From assembly GCF_963678635.1 (NCBI RefSeq), contig NC_087069.1, forward strand, positions 35,815,959 through 35,879,958: a stretch of 64,000 bases of DNA. The letters are read 5' to 3'. Under the pieces are notes generated by a model. The model did not search any database and was not told the origin of the DNA. It saw only the letters and a list, made by a program, of their open reading frames with translations. Of this stretch, positions 45,611 through 57,325 are shown piece by piece. The stretch comes from Symsagittifera roscoffensis. Lineage: Eukaryota; Xenacoelomorpha; Acoela; Convolutidae. A program made the translations under genes and the position numbers. Each line of letters opens with the position of its first letter. Position 1 is the first letter of the stretch.

Positions 45611-46139
45611 ACCGTATTTGAGTTTTTAAGAGTAAACAAAAAGTATATCTGTAAGCAACGAGGCCGAAATTTTGTTTGCAAAATTCGCAAAATTTCGGCA
45701 AACATAATTGAATTAATTTCTACAATTGGTTTTAAAAAATTTATAATTCAAAAACATGCTACTATGGATTATTTTGACGAAACAACCGATTTCAGTACCA
45801 AAAACAGTAGATTATAATGGCAATTTAATCGAGTTTGTTGTCCAAATTTTACATCTGTAATGGAATTATAGATTATTTTGGTAAATAAACGTTAATACCA
45901 TGGGTGCTCGGGGAGGGACTGCTGGGATATAACTTGATGTGCTTTGGTATTTAATTGAACTTTCTTTGCGTTTGATTGTGTGTTGTTCTTTAAACTGGCT
46001 TTTTATATGCAACACTCCTGCTCCTGATATAGAAAATCATGTGCTTTCATTAATCAGAGTCTCGTTATAAAAAATACGCCATCAATGTAAATACTACATA
46101 TTTTAAATCAGACTCTGTTTAAACATTCGAAAGCTTTTT
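45611..46139. other. AT-rich non-coding stretch
   Basis: No gene. TTTAATTGAACTTTCTTTGCG near 45950 echoes the end of direct repeat Q. Confidence 0.6.
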
Positions 46140-46440
46140 AAAGACAAGCATTTTTTCCATTGATTTTTTTTCTCAGAAAATCTTTAAAAAGAGTTTTTTG
46201 GTAAACTTAAATGAGCTTAATTGGTTTTCTGATTAAGTTAGATCAAATTGGTCATTTTTTTTACAAAAAAGGATTATCATACGATTTCCATTCTTTAAAA
46301 ATGGTATGATAATCATTTCTTCCATAAACAAATTTTTTCTTCAAAAAGTTTTTAAGCAAATTCAAATGAGCTTAATTTTTTTTTTAATAATTGAAATCAT
46401 TTGATCATCAAAATTGTTGATTATTTTTCTGGACAATTAT
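46140..46440. repeat. Direct repeat P, copy 2
   Basis: See copy 1 at 44751. An internal GATTATCATACGATTTCCATT is mirrored by GGTATGATAATCATTT about 20 bases on, a short inverted repeat. From 46441 to 47477 is AT-rich, with no gene identified. Confidence 0.8.
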
Positions 46441-47477
46441 GTCTTTTATTTCAACAAAACTTTGTTGGCCGTCCAAAGTTTGTACGAGTAATGTGATTTG
46501 GTTTGTTGTTGTTTCAGGTGCCGGTGCTGTCTTAACTACAAGCTTCAAGGCACTCATTCTAGCTGTACCTATAGCCCAAGTTCTCATCTCTCTCCTGTAG
46601 AACATTACTTAAGCATACTTCTCCATGAAGCCAAGCAGAAATAAGTTTCGCGCAATTTCTGTTGATTGAACTCGGAACACTTGAATTTTTCATCTTTTTA
46701 AAACTTTTTTAAATCTTTGCATATTTTGAAGCGTATTTAGAAACAAAATTTTCTGCATCATGACAAAGTTAAATTTTTTGTTAAATCTAACTAAAAAACC
46801 CGTTATCTTGTTTGACTGGATTGAGTAAAACTAGCCAATTTTTTTTCTTCAAATTTCTCGGACTGAAAATATCTGATAGAAGGTTGGTTCTCGTTTCTAC
46901 TCTGTAAAAAGTTTTGCTTAACTAATTTGTAATTTATATAGTATTACACGAAGTTTTCGCAAATACTGGATTATTGAGTTGTTGAGTTGTAAAAGCAAAT
47001 AGCAAAATTTGATGACAATAATGCTAAAAATGCGTAGTGTTTGAGCTATTCAAATCATTGAGAAAATGTTCACTTTCATGAAATTTTACCGGTGATTTTT
47101 TTATAAAAAAGGTTGCCCTAAAAATTTGCTGAATCAATTTATTCACTTGTAATTCTCATGATCAAAATAATCAAAAAATTTACAGCTAATTTCAGGGACA
47201 ACCCTTAATATGATTTCATAATCAAAATTTGAACTTACTGGCTGTCGAGAATCGAGTTTTTTTCTCCGGCAACAAAGTATTTCTTTATGTCAAATGGTCA
47301 ACTGAAGTAAGACGGACAAGCAGCCTTGACAAATACCGTGTTTGTTCCATGGAAATTGCTTTGTTTTATTTGATAGATTATTTAGATTTTACAAGTACGA
47401 AGCTGTGAATCTCTCAAATGTTAAGCAGTCGGAAATCGACAATCGACAAACTTTCAGAGACCGGATTTGCAAAAAAG

Positions 47478-47745
47478 AGGTATACACATCGAGCATAGTT
47501 TTAATAGAGTAAAATTTTTGAAAAGTTAATTTATCCAAAATTTGATTCATTTTTTTTCAGTGAGCTGAGGACTTGAAGATCCTAGATATCATTTAAGCTA
47601 AGTACACTCAAATAAATACAAAAGACAACTGTAGTGACCTCTGATTAACATTATATATGCAGTAAATCATCATACATCACTACATGAGCTATTTGATATT
47701 TAAATGAACTTCCTTCCCTTTTGATTCCGCCCTCCAGTTTAAGCA
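47478..47745. repeat. Direct repeat Q, copy 1
   Basis: Shares AGAGGTATACACATCG, TTTTAATAGAGTA, GAGCTGAGG, CTAGATAT, ATATGCAGTAAATCAT and the GAACTT-CTT-TTTGATTCC end with 47948-48170, in order. Confidence 0.8.
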
Positions 47746-47947
47746 TGCTTTTTGTGTTCAGAGAGACACAAAAAATGGTGGCACTTTCTATGCACAGATG
47801 ATGGCGAACAGTAACTGCGAACAATAAATTATGGCAACCGAGAATCTTATGGTGACCAATTAATTATGACGACCAATGACGTAGAAAGTGTGGCGATCAA
47901 TAATGGCACATTATGCCCTTTATTTTAACAAAAGTTTGCCCATCTTT

Positions 47948-48170
47948 CAAGAGGTATACACATCGTACACTATTTTAATAGAGTACAATTTTTTGAAAGA
48001 TTAGTTCTTTCAATGAGTTGAGGCCCTGAAAGCCCTAGATATATTAAAAGCTAAGAAAGGTCATTTAAATATTAAATGAAAATGTAGTGACATTTGATTC
48101 ACAACATATGCAGTAAATCATTAGACATGTGCTGATTGATATACATTTGAACTTTCTTCGCGTTTGATTC
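47948..48170. repeat. Direct repeat Q, copy 2
   Basis: See copy 1. It ends in a run of nine C. From 48171 to 48339 no gene is seen. Confidence 0.8.
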
Positions 48171-48339
48171 CCCCCCCCTAGTTAGAGACAGTCCAGAAAT
48201 AACTCAAAAGACCATTTTCAACCTAATGTTGGTGTGTTTCACTCGACCCAACCCCATTCCATTTTCTTTTTGGTCATAAAGTGCCATAAGATTTTCCAGG
48301 TATGAAGTAACATCATAATAAGCATGCGTTAATTGTCCC

Positions 48340-48640
48340 TCAATCGCCACATTGGAACAGTTCTGGGGCTTGGAAAAGATAGAGAAAGCTTGGAACAATT
48401 CTGGGGCGCGCTAGCTGAAATGGCGAAGAAATGCGATACATCCAGTGGGGAGGAAGAATCAATTCGCTTTTTTTCATTAATAACATGAAAATTACGGAAT
48501 CCAGAGGAAACTTTCGACCGCAACTCTACCCCCCAAGAAGCCTTAAATAACGCTTTAGCTGATGAGAAAGGTATCTCAAATCATTTGAAAATGACACGTA
48601 GCTGTAAATATCCTTACCCTGTAAATAATACTGCTGCAAA
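48340..48640 (+). pseudogene. Truncated gag fragment, unit 4b
   Basis: Third copy of the 5'-truncated gag piece, with the same 39-base LEQFWG duplication and the preceding AATAGCATGC-like joint. It has a short C run and different indels from the 4.4- and 13-kb copies. Inactive. Confidence 0.75.
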
Positions 48641-49779
48641 TGTTTATCGAATAACCAAAAAAGAGTTTCAATTATGTCTTACTGTTTCAACTCGGAGCGC
48701 GGTTTTTTATTCAATTTACTGATTAAGCAAATCAATGTTGTAGAACTGTGATGAGCACTCATTTCTTAATGTTTCTTCTGCTAATTTATGGTCACTTTGT
48801 AGACTTTATTTTTCATGCTAAAATCATACCACAGTTTTTGTTATCCGCCCATACCCAACGAAGGTTGTCTTTCTAGACAGAAATGGTGTACAGAATTAAA
48901 CAGTTTCTGGAAAAAATTTACCAGAAATCAATTCACTGCTCAACCACAAAGAGATGAACATGCTTAGAGTACACACAATAACCGTAGTAAAACAATTCAC
49001 TTTATTACAGTGTTGCTTTGCTTTAGATTGCTAAAACTATTGGTCAGAATAAGGTCATATGGCCTAGCGGTTAGCACAACCGCCTTCATTAGGGCAGGGA
49101 GGAAGTTCGAGCACCAGCACGAGAGATTTTTCTATCAAGAAAAAGCGTGGATTTACCTAGTTTCTGATCAGAAATAAAGATATATAAGGAAATCCTTGCT
49201 TTGTATAAAATTTTCACAAAAATTTCTGACCAGAAAAGTAGATTAGATATAAAGTATTCCAGGTCAAAAACAAAGGCTTTTCTCTGTATGTGCGATAGTG
49301 AAAACTGATTCGTAATCAGTTCAGGTCAGCTAAATAATCATGTCATTTCATTTCCTCATACAACTTATGGTATAAAACTCAATATGATATTGACAGTCAA
49401 AACTCAAGATATCAAGTTCTCTGATAAAAACTAAAGAAAACAATTTGACTGACAAAACTAACAAAGCCTCAAAATGATGTACGATCAGCTTATCTGATAC
49501 ACAAAATAAAACCAGACAGCTCGTATCAGGGCGCAGCCCTAAATATTCTGACTGCCCTCTAAGTTTTATAGAATTCTGTTCGTTACAAAAATTGATGAAT
49601 AATTCAAAAAAAGTTTTTTTTGTTTTGTTTTTGAAAATCAGCCACCGACACGGAATGTAAAGTGCTAAAAGTTTATTTCGCCTATCGCGAAGTATGAAAT
49701 AGTACACACATATAGCATTCCTCAAATAGCATGCGTCTAAATAAGCATGCGTTAATTGTCCCTAATTCGCCCCATGAGC
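48641..49779 (+). repeat. Non-coding tail C, copy 6
   Basis: The most diverged tail copy, about 30 kb from the others. It has a ~60-base deletion near 48892 in the CAGCTTCTTCACC area. Confidence 0.75.
49053..49131 (+). repeat. tRNA-like pol III promoter module, copy 6
   Basis: The best match of the six to pol III boxes: A-box TGGCCTAGCGG and B-box GTTCGAGCACC (consensus GGTTCGANNCC), then T5. The anticodon-arm region reads CTTCATTAGGGC. Confidence 0.6.
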
Positions 49780-49805
49780 GATGATAATGATGACGATGGT
49801 GATGA
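49780..49805 (+). repeat. Interrupted GAT-like short repeat
   Basis: GAT AAT GAT GAC GAT GGT GAT at the tail-C/segment-D boundary. It corresponds to the pure (GAT)18-20 arrays at 16637 and 5923. Confidence 0.85.
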
Positions 49806-50990
49806 GTGGTGTCTGCGAATCGCTGAGGATCTACGAAAAGTTATCCAGCCTGTCTAAGCATAGTCCGTTTCTCTTATTTCCCCACACTCCAGACTCAGTT
49901 ATTTTGTTGAGTGAAGCTCTTTTTTTGCGACTCAAGGCCATTTTTTTGCGTGACTTTTGCTGCCGTATTCGGTCAGGATGTGGTAGACCTGAAGCTAGCG
50001 GTCAAGTGAGAGCTCGTCCTCACACACTATCATTGCCATGGCAGAAGATCGATTACACGATCTGACGATCTCAAAGTGAACGCTTTTCCACTATGCTATG
50101 TGGCAATTTTTAAACCTCCACAAAATTGATCTCAGGTGAAAGGCCTTTTTGAATTTGAGCTCAGAGTAAAAATAGTTTTTGAATGGCTTAACAAAATTCC
50201 GCAAATTTTAGAATTCCACAAAGTTCCGGTTTAACAAAAATTGCTAGTTGAGACGTCGAAATTTTAGAGAAAAAAAACTACCCGAGCACAATTGTTCCGT
50301 CTACAAATGAAAGTCGGAACAACATTTTTTCGTTCTGACTATTTCGAACTGACTCAAAATTGAAGAACTGAATCACACATTAAGCAGCTTTGAAACAAGA
50401 GAAACATGGCAACGAAGTCAGTTGGCAACAAAGAGTCACTTGACAACTAAGATACATGAATTCATTAAAAACTGAAGTTTCAATGGAAGTTGTTTCCCGT
50501 TCACCGTCTAAAGTGCAGGTTGAAAGACATGAATCGGAAAGGTCACCATCAAGAAGCATGAAAAAATTAAGTCATAAAAAGTATTTTTTTTGAATTTTTC
50601 TCCAGAGATAAAATTTTTAAAAAAACTAGTGCAGAAAGCTTTTTTTTAATGTAGAAACGCTTGCACCATTTTTGCGCTCTTTCCATCAGATAAATTTGAC
50701 AAGTAATCAACTTCTAATTTAAAACACTTTTTCGTACTGTACATAATTGAAAAACTGAAACGCAAATTGTACAAATGTGTATTATAAAATTTTTTGAACA
50801 ATTTTAACTGATATTGTTTTTTGCATTTTGTAGAGATTGACAATGATAATCCAGTGTAATTAATTTTCATCTATGAATCTCCGGTGCGGGCATTTATTAG
50901 ATCAAGAAGAACTAAGAAGTTAGAAGTTTTCTGGCTTGAAATGATGTCAGAGTTAAAAAGAGACTGTGCTGAATTAGAGGAAAAAAGAAA
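49806..50990. repeat. Repeat segment D, copy 3
   Basis: Collinear with 16691-17880 throughout. It ends where the TIR unit's shared flank begins (ACATCAATCAAG at 50991). No gene recognised. Confidence 0.75.
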
Positions 50991-52575
50991 ACATCAATCA
51001 AGTTTACTTCAAAACATGTCGTTGTGAAGAAATCGTTTCATTTTCCCGCAATTTCATCTGTCGTCAGGGGCATATCTAGGATTTTCTCAACGAATTTGTG
51101 AAAAAAAATTGGACGACTTTTTTTAGGTCGACCAAATTGATTATTTGAGCTTTCCCAAAGCAGCTTTGGCCAAACTTTCTGCGCGCAGACAAAGTTTTTC
51201 AAAAACTGTCTCGTCTTTTTTTTGGCGCGCAATCCCACCTCAAAATTAGTAGATATTGGCGCCAAAAATGGGTCCGTCACCAAAAACGGATATTTCAAAA
51301 TAGTACAAAGATATTTCAAAAATGGATATTTCAAAGTAGTACAAGATATTTCAAAAATAGATATTTCGAAATAGTACAAACCAGCTACAAATTGAACAAA
51401 AAGGAGGAAAGAAGACATCGTCAAAGAACGATATGAAAAAAAGGGAAAGCAACGAGGAGCAATGAATTAGTCAGTTGAACAGCTATCTAACAATTTTCGA
51501 CTGTTTGGTCATCAAAAACAGTCCCAAATTTGTTGTCGAGAATAATCCAAAAACATTAGCGAAAAAAAGACAGAAGGAATTGGGTAAAGTGGCTGGGCAA
51601 AATAAATCCAACCGGATTACCAGCGATGAGAGAGGCGGCTGAGCTGCGTATGGACAGCTTGTTTTTAAACTTATCTGGTGGGCGACTTAATCATGATGGA
51701 TCGATACAGAAGAATCAGAAACTGTTGAATGCGAAGAAAAAATTAAAGGTAAAAAATGCCAAAAGGAAATGGCGACGCAATCAATATGAAGACCTGCAAA
51801 AGACGACGTAACGCAGCGCAACTCTGCGCTTGGACAGGCAGACAAAGGACCGGTTACTGAGAGAGAAAGGACGACGTGCATACCGCTGAAAATGAAGAAG
51901 CACCCGAATATTTCTTTTAAAATGATTGCATTTTATAAGAAATTATCACGGAACAAAAAATGTAAGTTTTAACCAACCAATCAAGATTCAAATAGTGAAT
52001 CCAGTCTTCAAGTGTGAAGTAACAGTTTCTGATCAGTAACCCTTAAAACCGAGTAGTTCGAGCATTACAACAGAATCAATCGGCTTGTCTATAAAGTTCG
52101 CCATCAATAGCGTTTTGCCCTTTACCCAAAAGCGAAAAACATTAGTTGCCGAAAAACGAGCCCAAAAGTGAGCTTTAATGGTGCCCGCAATTCAACTAGT
52201 ACTAATTAGACTTGTGTTTATTCTAACATGGGCCAAAAATTCGTGTATATATAAAGGGGGACCACGAAGAAACAAAAAAATAGAATGGGGCTGAGTCTCC
52301 AGCTAGATTAGTAAAAAGACTTTCAGAATCGGAAATCAAATCAACCGAGGAAAAAGCACCGAAGCAACAAATAGAATGAGCATATTTTCATTTAGGAAAA
52401 TGAAAAAATTGAAACAATTTGTTTTTATGGGTCATATGCTAAAAATTGAAAACTGTAAAGGTTTGAAAAAATTATTTTTAGTGAAGGGATTTTTCTAGCC
52501 GAACCCATTTCTCTTTTGTTATAGTTCATTAGTTTGTTAAATATCTGTAATTAGGAGTAGTAGCGGATGAGGTAT
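50991..52575 (+). mobile_element. Putative DNA transposon with long TIRs, copy 2 (right end lost)
   Basis: Collinear with 35392 to about 37100, including the left flank, TIR start CAGGGGCATATCTAGG (51065), minisatellite, ORF and AATGGGGCTGA block. It stops near TTAGGAGTAGTAGCGGATG, so the right TIR is missing. Confidence 0.6.
51626..51811 (+). pseudogene. Basic-protein ORF in the TIR unit, copy 2
   Basis: ATG at 51626 (MREAAELRMDS), 61 codons, TAA. The same frame continues past the stop with RSATLRLDRQTKDRLLREKG to a TGA near 51892. It keeps the frame across the A-run where copy 1 has an extra base. Upstream, the KWLGKINPTG block is in another frame. See copy 1. Confidence 0.45.
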
Positions 52576-53099
52576 TATCTTACACGTTTTTTATTGGTTT
52601 GACAATCTTTTTTAAATGCCCGCAAATTGCGCCGTTTGGTCGCAGTTCAACTGAACTGGAAGCATTAAGGCCTGACCACTTCCTCTTCGTCGAGCACTCT
52701 GTTAGCTATCCATCGATGCCCTGATTTACGTATTGGTGATCTCGTTCGTAATCGGGTTCGAAACCAACGCTTCCTCGAAAAAAAATTGTTTTTATGAAAT
52801 TTTTTGTGCCAAAACTATGTTTAGTCAAAAGTTTTATAGCTCTCAGCAACCCACGCTTAGTATCATTGCAATTTAAAGTCGTTTGACTCAGGAAATAATT
52901 TGCAAACGGCGAATGAAGACCAAAATTTAGGAAATATCCACGAAAATGTTTGTATAATTTTCAATAACTAAATACAGTTTTGCACTAGAACTAATTAGCA
53001 GCTGAACCTTTAGGTAACAGGCTCAACGTCTTTTTTCTTTTTTCAATGCTTTTGAACCCCATAAAACCCAATTGAGTTTTTCATTTGGTTCACTTAATT
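52576..53099. other. Stretch between TIR unit and relic C
   Basis: No clear gene. Minus-strand sequence may be the far 3' end of relic C, but I see no motif and no LTR. Confidence 0.4.
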
Positions 53100-54300
53100 T
53101 TTTAAATACTTTCCATTCCGAAGAGAAATTATGGAGGGGATTGCTCCCAACTATCTGAGGCCAAACTATCTTTCTGAAGCTGATGTCATTCCCAACTGTC
53201 TTGGATAGATAGCATGGAAGACGTCAGCATTTATCTCTGAGCACCATGGGTGTGGCTTCTTTTTAATCGGCTCCCACAATTTCGCCATTCAGGGAATAGT
53301 CCCTCTAGTGCTGATGATATTATTGGCCAATCTTCTTACATCTTTTCTTGTCTCGTGCAAGGATGCAGTCTCTGAGTTCGCGTAATTTCCGATCTCTGTT
53401 TTTTGGGGTGGCAATTATTTCTTTTTGAAAATGCGTGACAGCTTAGATTCCAGTTTGTCCGTCATCATAATCGCCTCCGGTATATAGGACTCTGAGTCTG
53501 AAGGAATTAGTAAAACCTTCTAGTCTCTATTTTGATATCCGTCTCTATCCATTTGTGTATTCGTGTCATATTACGCTATCAGGTTAACCGATGGACGATC
53601 TGTTAGAATCCGATGTCGGCTAGATTTTTCGCATTTGTCTGCATAAAACGCTCCAATGTCCCTATTCTAATCTCGTATTCGGCTTAGGCAATTCAAAACG
53701 AAAATTTCTTTTTTACGATTCGAATCGTACGTTTATTCTCGGCATTACTTTATTACCGTATAATTTCGCGTCAAACGGCTGAATTTGATCTACTAAAATA
53801 TCGTCTATGGATGATTTGTGTGCAAATTCGCAGCAGACTAGCAGATCGTTTCGTTTTCTTGACCGGTCGTGTTCGTGTTTTCCATTGTTTTAGAAGCTTT
53901 GGAATGTTCCGGAAGTTTTCACTAGATACTTGCATATATCCTTTATAACCAATACGATTCTCTCCGCTACTCTGCTAATTTTTTTTGTGTCGTATTTTGA
54001 AGGTTTAACGGCTTTTTGCAGGGGTTTCTGGACAAATTGTCTACAAAACCAGTTTGTGCCAGTCAAGTGTTCAAACTCAAGGTGAAAAGGAAATAAGATG
54101 TTAATCCATCTCGTCAACCTTGAATGATAACATTTATTCGACCATTGCGATTTCAGTATAATAATAACGCATTATGGTCGGTAAAACCACTGAATTTTCT
54201 GTTCAATTCACTCCGGAAATAATTTATTGATCAATTTACGTTCAAATTTGCTAGGATGTTTTTGCTCAGATCCATCTTATCCGGTTTCCGATATTTGTTC
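53100..54300 (-). pseudogene. pol: Relic C: integrase N-terminus and RNase H C-terminus
   Basis: A minus-strand Pol remnant. MTRWINILFPFHLEFEHL (54117 down) is the C-terminal RNase H block, equivalent to LTRWIDRLLPFDF in element B. Further down (53700-53100) there are integrase-linker-like pieces in several frames. Heavily decayed. Confidence 0.5.
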
Positions 54301-54890
54301 CAGAAGGCATCCTAGTCCATCGTGTGATGCTTCACATACAAACCATGTTTCCCTCCTTTGATCATAATGATTTTGTAGGACAATTTTCGTCGCTTTTTTC
54401 TTCAACTGTTTAAATACCGAGAAGCATGCAAAATCCATCCGATCAGGATTCTGATAATTGTTTCAGAAGGCATCCTAGTCTGTCGTGTGATGCTTCGCAT
54501 ACAAACCATGTTTCCCTCCTTTGATCATAATGATTTTGTAGGGCAATTTTCGTCGCTTTTTTCTTCAACTGTTTAAATACCGAGAAGCATGCAAAATCCA
54601 TCCGATCAGGATTCTGATAATTGTTTCAGAAGGCATCCTAGTCCATCGTGTGATGCTTCACATACAAACCATGTTTCCCTCCTTTGATCATAATGATTTT
54701 GTAGGACAATTTTCGTTGCTTTTTTCTTCAACTGTTTAAATACCGAGAAGCATGCAAAATCCATCCGATCAGGATTCTGATAATTGTTTCAGAAGGCATC
54801 CTAGTCTGTCGTGTGATGCTTCGCATACAAACCGTGTTTCCTTATTTTAACCATAAAGTTTTTGTAGGAGAATTTTAGTAACTTTCTTCA
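54301..54890 (-). repeat. 163-bp tandem repeat covering the RNase H catalytic segment of relic C
   Basis: Copies start at 54301, 54464, 54627 and 54790, exactly 163 apart, with the last partial and diverged. On the minus strand each includes the RNase H motif, seen as CEASHDGLGCLLE (Glu where the catalytic Asp is usual), and upstream FKQLKKKATKIVLQ. Because 163 is not a multiple of 3 each repeat shifts the frame. Copies 1 and 3 share CCATCG...CTTCACA, while 2 and 4 share CTGTCG...CTTCGCA. Confidence 0.9.
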
Positions 54891-54959
54891 TCACTAACTC
54901 AAAAGTTTCCGTATGTTTTTCTGTCCTTTTATTTTTCTTCGTACGTTTTACTAGTGGTC

Positions 54960-55830
54960 GAGGGCTATTGCTGTAATCTGCCTTTCTAGATAAAAGTTTT
55001 TAAAGTCCGTGGTCGATCCCATGAAAGATTCTAGTTGTTTATTGAGTTTTCGATACAGTTAATTTTGTGAATCGGTCGATTTTGATGTTTAATCGTTTGA
55101 AGTTTTCACGAGTGACTTGGAACCCCAACCAATTTATATTTTTTTCATAAATTTGAATTTCGCAATGCATACTGGAAAATTGTTTTGAGTCCAAGTGTTC
55201 AAAGAACGACTTGACGGAGATGAAGGGTTTTTTGATCACCTTCAATCACTATGAAAAGAGCATGAATCAGCACGAAATCCTGCGACTCTTTTATTCAATG
55301 CTTGCCTGAAGATCCTTGTCGATCAGCTTATAGCATCCAGTCTGGCACTGATACGTGCGAGTTGCTCTTTCATCACAAAAATGAAGTTTATATCTGATCG
55401 GATTTAACGTCAGCTGAGAGTAGGCGTGATGTATCATTTCCCGATCGAGTGACTTTTTGGGCGATGGAATCTATGAGGATCTCACTGTTTGGCAAGTGCT
55501 AGTTTATCTTGTGACTTGTTTTGTTTGACTTTAGAGTCTAAAGCGAGTTTGTTGAATTGATCCAGTTTAAAAATGCTCACTGACGTTCACAACTTTGTTA
55601 TCTTGACATTTACCCAATTTATAATCTTGTTAATAAAGTTGTAGGCGTCAAAGTTTTTTTCCACTTTGGCTTTTAAATTGATTGAGATGCGTCTACCTTT
55701 TTGGTGTGTTTCTTCAATGTGCCGATATAATTTTGAACGTACCGAAAAATTGTTTGCCCATTCAGACAGCGAAAATAGACAACTGAAACTTTTGCAATCA
55801 GACCATTATCGCTAAGTTGAATGAAGGCGT
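54960..55830 (-). pseudogene. pol: Relic C: reverse transcriptase
   Basis: Minus-strand pieces include NINWLGFQVTRENFK (RT end, 55130s), RTYQCQTGCYKLIDKD (motif B region, about 55300-55350) and NKLALDSKVKQNKSQDKL (about 55500-55560), matching LAMDSK..NK in element B. Many stops and frameshifts. Confidence 0.6.
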
Positions 55831-56718
55831 CGTTGGTTGATTGTAAGTCCATTAGCGATGTACCATAAATTTTTATCGCCTTGTGGTTATATATTTCAAC
55901 CGCTGGCGGATTCTGTTCTGGATTTCGAAAAGATCGACCACAATTCCGGCCATAAATTTCGGAACCACCGTTGCGACGCTCCTACTATCAGCGATAAACA
56001 TAAAGTCAAGTTCCCGAACCTTGATTCACATTTTGTGCCCCTTGATTGTTTTGTCGGTTGTTTATGACTCATTCTCTACCCTACAGCAAAAACTGCCCAC
56101 AGATGGGGAATCTCCGAACAGTTGTAGATCGGCGATGGCATCCCTGTAGTCGATAATGCAGCATATTGCTTCATGCTGCCATTGATTCCTATAATCCATT
56201 TTTGGTTAAGATAACCCGTCATCTGCTCTCCTCGGGAACTGCGGTTTCTTTCCGATACATTATTTGATCTCCCAACACCAGCAAAAACATTTTTTTCCAC
56301 CGCAGTTGCTACGGCAGTTGCTTTTCCAACGGCGGAACAAGACGGTTTATGGTTACTTGAACATGGTAAGCCACATTCACCTAACGAAATTGTCACCTCT
56401 GATCACTTACTTTGGCCTTATTCTGTACACTTATTGTCTATACACGCAATTTTGTCTCACGTGAAGCAATTTCCCGCACATGCTGCCGTTTGTGTCTTGA
56501 ATGTTTTACACTTCGTTTCCAGTTTTTCCCCCATATTTAACCCGTAATTGCGCCAGGTCCAGTGTCTCTTTCAGTTGTTTCTTCTGTAAGTTGTTTCTTT
56601 TGTGTGTTTACAGATGTAAGGTGCGCATGTGACATAACCGTCGTTCTCTGATGTCCTCAAGTTGCATACTTGAGCTAGATTCCTATAAATTGCGTCGATC
56701 ATTTTATAGGATCCATTC
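55831..56718 (-). pseudogene. gag: Relic C: gag 3' part and protease
   Basis: LSTTGMPSPI (near 56140) has the shape of a protease DTGSP site with the Asp replaced by Thr. Upstream toward 56500, Cys/His-containing segments may be a ruined zinc knuckle. The sequence is cut at 56718 by element A and resumes at 63447. All frames broken. Confidence 0.45.
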
Positions 56719-56938
56719 TGATAAAATAATACTTTGTTGTAGCTGAATCTACTTTATACAATTAAAAGAATAAAAGAAAAAAGTGATTTAGTTATAACAA
56801 TATAGTTTTTAAAAAATGAAGAGAACATTCTCTTCGCCGGACAGAATGGCAAGTGAAGGTCATATGTAAGTGACCTGTTAACTGATTAAGCTAAAGTAAT
56901 ATTTGCGGTGAGTGCAAAATAAACTAAGAATCACAACA
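56719..56938 (-). repeat. 3' LTR of element A (220 bp)
   Basis: TGATAAAATAATAC...GAATCACAACA. Its partner at 63227-63446 is also 220 bp. Identity by eye is about 85 percent, with most changes in the A-rich centre. Flanked by CATTC (56714-56718), against TATTC at 63447-63451: a 5-bp target duplication with one change. Confidence 0.92.
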
Positions 56939-56945
56939 TTCCTCT
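56939..56945 (-). promoter_or_regulatory. Short polypurine tract of element A
   Basis: AGAGGAA on the minus strand directly precedes the LTR start TGTTGTGATTC. A longer purine run (complement of 56997-57012) lies about 55 bases upstream. Confidence 0.6.
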
Positions 56946-57325
56946 AAGCAGCAAAATTTTAACTTGCACCAATGAGTAGTTACAAACTAAATGTGTCCTT
57001 TCTCCCCTTTTGGCGAAAAGAACAAAAATCAATTTAGTACACCGAAAGTGTAATGAGGCTAATTAACTAAGCTAAATACAAACGAATAATAGCACTAGAG
57101 GTAATGCAAAATTGTTTTTATTAAATTTATCTGATATCCGGCAGATATGTTCCCAAAGAAAAAAAATAACAGCACCGATCGTCTGAGAATTGTTTGTTAG
57201 CACGAGTTCATGAATGAAATGATATGGCAAAACGAATTGAATTAACTGCACTCAGAGGGATTTGAAATAGACTAAGATGAAAATGCGGGTTATCTAATCC
57301 GAAAGATTAATAGGCTAAAATATGG

